DNA of 11,777 nt, from NCBI GenBank assembly GCA_050742255.1, contig JBOGHU010000110.1:1-11777 (forward strand), given 5' to 3'. The notes beneath the pieces are model-generated. The model saw only the letters and a program-made list of their open reading frames with translations, was not told the DNA's origin and did no database searches. This document shows, piece by piece, positions 1-5,540 of the stretch. Numbering within the stretch: position 1 is the first letter of the stretch; every line of letters starts with the position of its first letter. The DNA is from JBOGHU01 sp050742255. GTDB taxonomy: Bacteria; Actinomycetota; Acidimicrobiia; Acidimicrobiales; CADCSY01. The position numbers and the translations under genes are program-made.

Positions 1-306
1 GTCGGCCTCCCCCCCCGCCGGCGGGGCGGCCTGCTCGGCGGCACCGCCGTCGGGCTCCTCCTCGGCCGCCGGGGCGGTGGGCACCGCCTCGTCGCTGGAC
101 AGCTCCCCCGGGGCACCGGGGGCTGGCAGGGGGCCTCGGTCGGCGGCGGTGGTGGGGTCGCCAGGGGTGGCCGACGCGCCGGTGGGAGGGTTGGACTCGG
201 CGGGGTTGGCGATCTCGGCCTGGAGGGCGGGGTCGGTGATCTCCTCGGCGGAGGGGGCGGTCGTCTCCTCGGGGGGGACCTCGTCAGGAGACGACAAGGG
301 GCTCAC
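1..306 (-). CDS. nuoC: NADH-quinone oxidoreductase subunit C (NuoC), N-terminal part only
   Basis: The frame opens with GTG at 306-304, overlaps the end of nuoB by 23 bases, and stays open to the window edge (102 codons). The identity rests on position: the gene after nuoA-nuoB is normally nuoC, a peripheral-arm subunit near the quinone site. No NuoC domain is reached. What is seen is a low-complexity stretch rich in Ala, Pro, Gly and Glu, with 21 acidic residues and one basic residue (an Arg near residue 57), so it should be disordered. Third codon positions are almost all G or C, which supports real coding. NuoC proteins usually enter their folded domain much earlier, so this is a long N-terminal extension, unless the true start lies further left. 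A fused NuoCD cannot be excluded. Confidence 0.6.
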   Translation of the reverse strand, partial: MSPLSSPDEVPPEETTAPSAEEITDPALQAEIANPAESNPPTGASATPGDPTTAADRGPLPAPGAPGELSSDEAVPTAPAAEEEPDGGAAEQAAPPAGGEAD

Positions 307-784
307 CCCTCCAGCGCTGGGCCATGTCCTCGTGCCCGATCCTCTCCTGGAGCAGGACGATGCCCTCCAGGAGGGCTTCGGGCCGGGGCGGGCACCCCGG
401 CACGTACACGTCGACGGGGATGATCTGGTCCACGCCCTTGGTGACCGAGTAGGAGTCCCAGTACGGGCCGCCGCAGTTGGCGCAGCTCCCCATGGAGATC
501 ACGTACTTGGGGTCGGGCATCTGCTCGTACAGGCGGCGGATGGCGGGAGCCATCTTGTCGGTGACGGTGCCCGAGATCACCACCAGGTCGGCCTGGCGGG
601 GGCTGGCCGGGAAGGGGATCACCCCGAGGCGCATGACGTCGTAGCGAGGAGAGCCGAAGGCCGCCCCCATCTCGATGGCGCAGCAGGCCAACCCCCACTG
701 GTACACCCAGAGCGAGTACTTGCGCCCGAGGTTGAGGAGGTGGCTGAGCGGCTTGGGCACCCTCCCCCGCTCCACTACACCCAC
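284..784 (-). CDS. nuoB: NADH-quinone oxidoreductase subunit B (NuoB), 166 aa
   Basis: NuoB (PSST) holds cluster N2, the 4Fe-4S centre that passes electrons to quinone, at the base of the peripheral arm. The four N2 ligands are visible as the tandem Cys34-Cys35 in WGLACCAIEMG, Cys101 in SMGSCANCGG and Cys131 in VPGCPPRPEAL, with the usual family spacing. Cys104 is an additional cysteine where many NuoB proteins have Ser. The length is near normal for compact NuoB proteins. I chose GTG at 784-782 because AAGGGAG lies 7 bases upstream; GTG at 775-773, which overlaps the nuoA stop, is the alternative. The gene overlaps the end of nuoA by 10 bases and runs into nuoC, so translational coupling is likely. 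Confidence 0.96.
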   Translation of the reverse strand: MGVVERGRVPKPLSHLLNLGRKYSLWVYQWGLACCAIEMGAAFGSPRYDVMRLGVIPFPASPRQADLVVISGTVTDKMAPAIRRLYEQMPDPKYVISMGSCANCGGPYWDSYSVTKGVDQIIPVDVYVPGCPPRPEALLEGIVLLQERIGHEDMAQRWRGEPLVVS

Positions 785-1140
785 CGCAGCACTCCCTTGC
801 GCCAGGCGTAGACCAGCCCGAAGGCCAGGATGATGATGAAGATCGCCATCTCCACCAGACCGAGCACGGCGTAGGACTCCAGGCCCAGGGCCCAGGGCAG
901 GATGAAGACCGCCTCCACGTCGAACATCACGAAGAGCAGGGCGAAGAGGTAGTAGCGGATCTGGCTCTGCCCGAACGTCGAGCCCACGGGGTCGACCCCG
1001 CTCTCGTAGCTGATGAGCTTCTCGGGGGTGGGTCGGGAGGGCCGCACCAGCCTGCCGGCACCGAGCATGAGCCCCACCAGCAGGCCCGCCGCCCCCCCGA
1101 ACACCGCCACCGTGAGGTAGGCGCGCAGGAAGCCGGACAC
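775..1140 (-). CDS. nuoA: NADH-quinone oxidoreductase subunit A (NuoA), 121 aa
   Basis: NuoA (ND3) is a three-helix membrane subunit at the junction of the two arms of complex I; its first loop shapes the path to the quinone site. The sequence shows helix 1 (about residues 7-28), the conserved loop YESGVDPVGS (45-54), then RYYLFALLFVMFDVEAVF with the conserved acidic pair Asp74 and Glu76, and a third helix (about 92-112). The length matches the family. The frame runs much further upstream, but I chose GTG at 1140-1138: the family N-terminus begins here, and a -10 box lies exactly 7 bases before it. No Shine-Dalgarno sequence is evident, which fits a leaderless mRNA. It is the first gene of a unit continuing into nuoB and nuoC. 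Confidence 0.94.
   Translation of the reverse strand: MSGFLRAYLTVAVFGGAAGLLVGLMLGAGRLVRPSRPTPEKLISYESGVDPVGSTFGQSQIRYYLFALLFVMFDVEAVFILPWALGLESYAVLGLVEMAIFIIILAFGLVYAWRKGVLRWV
792..798 (-). promoter_or_regulatory. Ribosome binding site deciding the nuoB start
   Basis: The minus strand reads AAGGGAG here, inside the last codons of nuoA, with 7 bases before GTG at 784. The alternative GTG at 775 would be 16 bases away, which is too far, so this site favours the longer nuoB start. Confidence 0.6.
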
Positions 1141-1147
1141 GTCTTCG

Positions 1148-1177
1148 AGCCTAGTGACGGCCCTTCCGGATGGACAA
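1148..1177 (-). promoter_or_regulatory. Probable leaderless promoter of nuoA
   Basis: On the minus strand TTGTCC (1177-1172) matches a sigma-A -35 box at four of six bases. Eighteen bases later TAGGCT (1153-1148) fits the actinobacterial -10 pattern TANNNT. Seven bases separate the -10 box from GTG at 1140, so transcription would begin at or next to the start codon. This is inferred from sequence only, and chance matches to short boxes are common. Confidence 0.5.
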
Positions 1178-1204
1178 AAGAGGGTCCCTCTCTCGCCCTT
1201 CCCC

Positions 1205-1253
1205 GCTCTCCGGTCACCCGGCGTCGCCCACCGACGCCTGGTGACCGGAGAGC
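1205..1253. repeat. 49-bp palindromic element, copy A, between divergent genes
   Basis: The arms 1205-1226 and 1232-1253 are inverted complements over 22 positions with one mismatch (1219 against 1239), around the loop CCCAC. The outer arm begins GCTCTCCGGTCACC and ends GGTGACCGGAGAGC. A related element of identical length lies at 7599-7647. It occupies the intergenic region between nuoA (starting at 1140) and the plus-strand hydrolase (starting at 1283). Its right arm covers the region where a -35 box for the hydrolase would sit. It could be a repetitive extragenic palindrome, an operator, or an RNA hairpin. It is not a simple terminator, because it stands upstream of both genes and has no T-tract. 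Confidence 0.85.
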
Positions 1254-1269
1254 CGGGCGGGAGGCCGGC

Positions 1270-1275
1270 TACCGT
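1270..1275 (+). promoter_or_regulatory. Possible -10 box of the cysteine hydrolase gene
   Basis: TACCGT fits TANNNT and ends 7 bases before GTG at 1283, the same geometry as the nuoA promoter on the other strand. No convincing -35 box is seen; the expected place is inside palindrome copy A. A G-rich GGGAGG at 1259-1264 is 18 bases from the GTG, too far for a standard ribosome binding site, so leaderless translation is a reasonable reading. Confidence 0.35.
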
Positions 1276-1282
1276 CCGACCG

Positions 1283-1972
1283 GTGACGACCGTCACGCCC
1301 GACCCCGAAACGGTCCCCCACCCTGGCCGGGCCGTACTGGTGACCATCGACGTCCAACGGGACGTGACCCTGGCCGGTGCCCCGGCGGAGGTCCCGGGCA
1401 CGGCCCGGGCGGTTCCGGCCATGGCCCACGTGGTGAGGTCCTTCCGCCGGGGCGGCCGGCCCGTCGTGCACGTCGTGCGCCTGTACCGGCCCGACGGGTC
1501 CGACGCCGAGCGGTGCCGGCGGCGGGCCATCGCGGCCGGTCGGCCACTGCTGGTCCCGGGGAGCCCGGGCGCGGAGCTGGTCGACGAGCTGAAGCCGCGA
1601 CCGGGCACCGCCCTGGACGCCGAGCGGCTGCTGGCCGGTGAGCTCCAGGTGGTCGGGGAGGGGGAGTGGGCGATGTACAAGCCGCGCTGGGGCGCCTTCT
1701 ACCACACCCCCCTCGAGAGCCACCTCGAGCGCCTCGACGTCGACACCGTGGTGGTGTGCGGGTGCAACTTCCCGAACTGCCCGCGCACCACGGTCTACCA
1801 GGCGTCCGAGCGGGACCTCCGGGTGGCGCTGGTCACCGACGCCACGTCGGGGCTGTACGAGCGGGCCCGAGACGAGCTGGCCGCCATCGGGGTGGCGCTG
1901 GTGGATGCCGAGGCCTGCGTGGCGTGGTACGACCGGCTCACGGAACCAGCTCTTCGGCCAGCAGGTCCATGA
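1283..1972 (+). CDS. Cysteine hydrolase of the isochorismatase-like family, 229 aa
   Basis: This is a cytoplasmic alpha/beta hydrolase of the family that includes isochorismatase, nicotinamidase and N-carbamoyl amidases. The expected catalytic triad is visible: Asp23 in VTIDVQRD, Lys133 in MYKPRWGAFYHTPLE, and the nucleophile Cys166 in CGCNFPNCPRTTVYQA. The C-terminal part (about 182-215) has the usual DATSGLYERARDELAAIGV pattern. The nucleophile loop differs from the common GxxTNVCV form: it has Phe-Pro before the cysteine, Pro after it, and two more cysteines (159 and 161). The substrate cannot be told. GTG at 1283 is preferred because the fold begins about 15 residues later and a -10 box lies 7 bases upstream; GTG 1241 and ATG 1154 are in-frame alternatives. 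It converges on the GNAT gene, overlapping it by 35 bases, and has no obvious role in complex I. Confidence 0.85.
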   Translation: MTTVTPDPETVPHPGRAVLVTIDVQRDVTLAGAPAEVPGTARAVPAMAHVVRSFRRGGRPVVHVVRLYRPDGSDAERCRRRAIAAGRPLLVPGSPGAELVDELKPRPGTALDAERLLAGELQVVGEGEWAMYKPRWGAFYHTPLESHLERLDVDTVVVCGCNFPNCPRTTVYQASERDLRVALVTDATSGLYERARDELAAIGVALVDAEACVAWYDRLTEPALRPAGP

Positions 1973-2435
1973 GCAGGCCGTCCCGGCGGCGACCGTCCTC
2001 CCACCACACCGTCTCGTAGCGGCGGAGCACGCCCACGGGTCGGAAGCCCACCCGCCGGTAGCAGGCGATGGCCACCGCGTTGTCAGCGGAGGGATCGATG
2101 GTGAGCCGGTGGTGGCCGCGGTCGCGCACCAGGTGGACGGCCAGGGTCCGGACCGCGTCCGTCCCCAGGCCCCGGCGGTGGACCTCGGGGTCGAGGTAGA
2201 CGTCGATCCCCGCCCAGCTGTGCTGGGGTGACCGCTGCTCGTGGTACTCGATGGCCCCGATCACCCGGTCCTCGAGCTCGACGACGTAGCGGATGGCGTC
2301 GTCGGGCGCGTCGGGCGGGCCCCACCACCGCAGCACCTCGGGGCGGGTCCGGATGGCGGCCAGCTCCGGTGCGTCGGCCGGGGTCTCGGGACGCAACAGG
2401 ACCGACCGCCCCCGCAGCGCCGGCAGCGGTGCCAC
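1938..2435 (-). CDS. GNAT N-acetyltransferase, AAC(6')/RimJ-RimL-like, 165 aa
   Basis: This is a single-domain acetyl-CoA-dependent N-acetyltransferase. It opens with LRPETPADAPELAAI (14-28), then WWG (37-39). The acetyl-CoA pyrophosphate-binding motif A is HRRGLGTDAVRTLAVHL (86-102), with His in place of the usual Gln/Arg at its first position. It continues with TIDPSADNAVAIACYRRVGF (112-131), which carries the typical Asn119 and Tyr126. The order WWG, RGLGT, DPS-N-AI-CY-GF resembles aminoglycoside 6'-acetyltransferases, but housekeeping relatives that modify ribosomal proteins or small amines look similar, so resistance should not be assumed. The GTG start lies 10 bases after the nuoN stop on the same strand, without a strong ribosome binding site, so it is probably transcribed as the last gene of the nuoG-N unit. 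Confidence 0.88.
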   Translation of the reverse strand: MAPLPALRGRSVLLRPETPADAPELAAIRTRPEVLRWWGPPDAPDDAIRYVVELEDRVIGAIEYHEQRSPQHSWAGIDVYLDPEVHRRGLGTDAVRTLAVHLVRDRGHHRLTIDPSADNAVAIACYRRVGFRPVGVLRRYETVWWEDGRRRDGLLMDLLAEELVP

Positions 2436-2445
2436 CGACCCGACG

Positions 2446-3984
2446 CTACCGGCCGACGGTGATCAGGACGGGAACGGCGTCGGCGGCGAAGTCGATGACC
2501 GGGGACGGGAGCAGGCCGACGATCACGGTGAAGGCGACTGACACGGCCAGGCTCACGCCCGCGGTCAGGGGCACGGCGACCGGACCGCCGGCCACCGCGC
2601 CCACGCCGGCCTCTCCGGCGGCCCCCTCCTCGGCGGTCATGTACATGGCGACGGTGATCCGCAGGTACACGAAGGCGGCCACCACCGCCGACAGCATGGC
2701 GATCACCGCCAGGGCGTAGCTCTCGGCCTCCACGGCGGCGCCGATCACGTAGAACTTGGCCAGGAACCCCGAGGTGAAGGGCACGCCCGCCTGGGCCAGC
2801 AGGAACACGGTGAAGGCCAGGGCCAGGGCGGGCCGGTGGGTGGCCAGGCCGCGGTAGGCGGAGAGGTCGTGGGCGGCGTCACCCCGGCGGGCGACCAGGG
2901 TGACCACCCCGAAGCTGCCCACGACCATGAAGGTGTACGCCAAGAGGTAGAAGAGGGCTCCGGCCACGCCCCGGTCGGTGGCGGCCTGGGCGCCGACCAG
3001 GATGAACCCGGCGTGGCCCACCGAGCTGTACGCCAGCATGCGCTTGACGTCGGTCTGGACGATGGCCAGGAACGACCCGACCAGGAGGGTCAGCACCGCC
3101 AGCACCCACATGATGGGCCGCCAGTCCAGCCGGTAGGACTCGAAGGTGGAGAGGAACACCCGCAGCAGGGCGGCGAAGCCGGCCGCCTTGGCCGTCGCCG
3201 CCATGAAGGCGGTCATGGGCGTGGGCGCCCCCTGGTAGACGTCGGGCGTCCACACGTGGAACGGCGCCGCCGCCACCTTGAAGCCCAGGCCCACCAGGAG
3301 CAGGGCGAAGCCGGCCAGCAGCACCCCGTCGGACTGAAGGACGTTGCCGGCCAGGAAGGTGGCGATCTGGCTGAAGTTGGTCGAGCCGGTGGCCCCGTAG
3401 ACCATGGCGATCCCGTACAGCAGGAACGCCGAGGAGAACGCCCCCAGCACGAAGTACTTCATCGCCGCTTCCTGGGACTCGGCCCGGCGCAGGTGGTAGC
3501 CGGCCAGCACGTAGAGCGCGATCGACAGCGTCTCCAGGCCCACGAAGAGGACGATCATGTCGTTGGCCATGGCCATCACCACGCCCCCGGCCCCCGAGAG
3601 CAGCATGAGCACGTAGGGCTCGGGGCCCTCCAGGCCCTCGCGCCGCAGGTAGGCGTCGGCCAGCAGGGCGGCCAGGGCTATGGCGGCGGCTATGAGCACG
3701 GTGAAGAAGACGGTGAAGCCGTCGATGGTCACCGCCCCGTCCACGGCCGTGAACGGTCCCCGGTCGGGATCGGTGACCCGGCCCCACAGCAACCCGGCCA
3801 GGGCCCCACCGAGACCGGCGGTGACGATGGTGAACCAGGCGTAGAACCCCGGTGGAGCCTTCCCGGGCACGAAGGCGGCCGCGGTCAGCAGCAGCAGCGG
3901 GCCGACGACCAGCACCAGCAGGGGCGAGAGGCCCGACCACTCGATCGGCCGGGAGATGGGCTCGAGCTGGGCCAGCACGCTCAC
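2446..3984 (-). CDS. nuoN: NADH-quinone oxidoreductase subunit N (NuoN), 512 aa
   Basis: NuoN (ND2) is one of three antiporter-like membrane subunits that move protons. It is a polytopic protein of about 14 helices. The charged residues of the proton path are present: Glu151 in LFVGLETLSIALYVLAGYH, Lys236 in GLGFKVAAAPFHVWTPDVYQ, Lys266 in ATAKAAGF, and Lys410 in TSGFLAKFYVIGA, matching E. coli E133, K217, K247 and K395. QTDVKRMLAYSSVGHAGF (310-327) is the broken-helix signature. A loop near residues 451-465 is rich in Gly, Ala and Glu. The GTG start shares GTGA with the nuoM stop and follows a GGGGAGGGG tract. The frame stays open far upstream, but that part is a shadow of nuoM. Confidence 0.96.
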   Translation of the reverse strand: MSVLAQLEPISRPIEWSGLSPLLVLVVGPLLLLTAAAFVPGKAPPGFYAWFTIVTAGLGGALAGLLWGRVTDPDRGPFTAVDGAVTIDGFTVFFTVLIAAAIALAALLADAYLRREGLEGPEPYVLMLLSGAGGVVMAMANDMIVLFVGLETLSIALYVLAGYHLRRAESQEAAMKYFVLGAFSSAFLLYGIAMVYGATGSTNFSQIATFLAGNVLQSDGVLLAGFALLLVGLGFKVAAAPFHVWTPDVYQGAPTPMTAFMAATAKAAGFAALLRVFLSTFESYRLDWRPIMWVLAVLTLLVGSFLAIVQTDVKRMLAYSSVGHAGFILVGAQAATDRGVAGALFYLLAYTFMVVGSFGVVTLVARRGDAAHDLSAYRGLATHRPALALAFTVFLLAQAGVPFTSGFLAKFYVIGAAVEAESYALAVIAMLSAVVAAFVYLRITVAMYMTAEEGAAGEAGVGAVAGGPVAVPLTAGVSLAVSVAFTVIVGLLPSPVIDFAADAVPVLITVGR

Positions 3985-5540
3985 CGCCCCTCCCCGACGC
4001 CGGCCCGGTCGACTCCCTCCGGCCCCTCGGCGGCCACCGCCGGCTGGGTGAAGTCGGAGTGGTCCTCCACGTGGGCGACCAGGCGGTCGACGGCGGGCTC
4101 GATCCGCTCCAGCACCGGCTTGGGGTAGACGCCGAGGAGGACGATGGCGGCCACCAGCGGGGCCATGACCATCCCCTCCCGCCAGCTCAGGTCGGGCGTG
4201 GCCGCGTTGGCCTGGTCCGGGGCCCCGTGGAAGACCCGCTGATAGGCCCAGAGCAGGTACACGGCGGCGAGGATGACCCCGGTGGCGGCCACGACCGCCC
4301 ACCACCGGCGGGTGGTGAAGCTGCCGAGGAGGATGAGGAACTCCCCGACGAAGCCGTTGAGGCCGGGAAGGCCGATGGAGCTGAGCATGACGACGGTGAA
4401 CACCCCGGCCAGCACCGGCGCCGCCCGCTGGAGGCCCCCCAGCTCGGCGATGGCCCGGGTGTGGCGGCGCTCGTAGAGCATGCCGACCAGGAGGAACAGG
4501 GCACCGGTGGAGATGCCGTGGTTGACCATCTGCAGCACCCCCCCCTGCAGGCCCTGGGTGGTCAGGGCGAAGGTGCCCAGGACGATGAAGCCCAGGTGGG
4601 CCACCGAGGAGTAGGCCACCAGCCGCTTGAGGTCGGACTGCATGGCGGCTACGACGGCCCCGTAGAGGATGCCGATGACCCCGAGGGTGACCAGGGCGGG
4701 GGCGAAGTAGGCGGCCGCCTCGGGGAACAGGTACAGGCCGAAGCGGAGGAACCCGTAGGCGCCCAGCTTCAGCAGCACCCCGGCCAGGATCACCGAGCCG
4801 GCGGTCGGGGCCTCGGTGTGGGCGTCGGGGAGCCAGGTGTGGACGGGGAACAGCGGCACCTTCACCGCGAACGCCACCGCGAAGGACAGGAACAGCCACC
4901 TGGCCGTGGTGGTGGCGATCGACTGGGACTCGGCGATGGCGACCAGGTCGAAGGTGAGCTGGCCCGTCTCCCGCTCGTGGAGGAAGGCCACGGCCAGGAT
5001 GCCCACCAGCATGAAGGCCGAGCCGGCCATGGTGAAGAGGAAGAACTTCAGCGCCGCGTACACCCGACGGTCGTAGCCCCAGCCGCCGATGAGGAAGTAC
5101 ATGGGTACCAGCACGACCTCGAAGAAGAGGAAGAAGAGGAGGAGGTCGAGGGCGAGGAAGGTCCCCAGGCACCCGGCCTCCAGCATCAGCATCCAGGCCA
5201 TGTAGGCCTTGGTGTCGTGATGGCTGCGCACGCCGGCCAGGGTCAGGGGGAAGAGCAGGCCCGTGAGCACCACCAGGAAGAGCGAGATCCCGTCGACCCC
5301 GAGCTTCCAGGAGATCCCGAAGTCGGCGATCCAGGTGCGCTCGGAGACGAACTGGAACCCCGGGTCCGACGTGGCGAACTGGGTGAGGAGGTACACGGTC
5401 AGGGTCCCCGCCGCCGTGGACGCCGACACGCCCAGGGCCCGGATCAGCTCCTCGCGGTCGGCGGGGACCAGGGCGACGGCCACGGCCCCGGCGGCGGGGA
5501 CCACCACGATGAGGGTGAGGAGCGGGATGTCGCCGCTCAC
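3981..5540 (-). CDS. nuoM: NADH-quinone oxidoreductase subunit M (NuoM), 519 aa
   Basis: NuoM (ND4) is the central antiporter-like proton-pumping subunit. The family signatures and charged residues are all visible: Glu141 in LLLFFLFFEVVLVPMYFLIG, Lys227 in AFAVKVPLFPVHTWLPDAHT, Lys258 in GVLLKLGAYGF, the broken helix MQSDLKRLVAYSSVAHLGF (300-318), and Glu400 in LNGFVGEFLILLGSF. These correspond to E. coli E144, K234, K265 and E407. The length is typical, apart from a hydrophilic C-terminal tail of roughly 40 residues after YPKPVLERI (472-480). The GTG start shares GTGA with the nuoL stop, with no clear ribosome binding site, so translational coupling is likely; its own stop overlaps the nuoN start in the same way. 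Confidence 0.97.
   Translation of the reverse strand: MSGDIPLLTLIVVVPAAGAVAVALVPADREELIRALGVSASTAAGTLTVYLLTQFATSDPGFQFVSERTWIADFGISWKLGVDGISLFLVVLTGLLFPLTLAGVRSHHDTKAYMAWMLMLEAGCLGTFLALDLLLFFLFFEVVLVPMYFLIGGWGYDRRVYAALKFFLFTMAGSAFMLVGILAVAFLHERETGQLTFDLVAIAESQSIATTTARWLFLSFAVAFAVKVPLFPVHTWLPDAHTEAPTAGSVILAGVLLKLGAYGFLRFGLYLFPEAAAYFAPALVTLGVIGILYGAVVAAMQSDLKRLVAYSSVAHLGFIVLGTFALTTQGLQGGVLQMVNHGISTGALFLLVGMLYERRHTRAIAELGGLQRAAPVLAGVFTVVMLSSIGLPGLNGFVGEFLILLGSFTTRRWWAVVAATGVILAAVYLLWAYQRVFHGAPDQANAATPDLSWREGMVMAPLVAAIVLLGVYPKPVLERIEPAVDRLVAHVEDHSDFTQPAVAAEGPEGVDRAGVGEGR

Noticed and set aside
77..811. Plus-strand frame opposite nuoC, nuoB and the end of nuoA.
   Set aside because: It has no recognisable domain and lies over well-supported nuoB on the other strand.
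1205..1253. Palindrome as a Rho-independent terminator.
   Set aside because: It stands upstream of both flanking genes, and neither strand has a T-tract after the stem.
1154..1282. Longer start (ATG 1154 or GTG 1241) for the cysteine hydrolase.
   Set aside because: It would place the palindrome inside the coding region and add a low-complexity N-terminus outside the family fold; GTG 1283 has a well-placed -10 box. It is kept as an alternative only.
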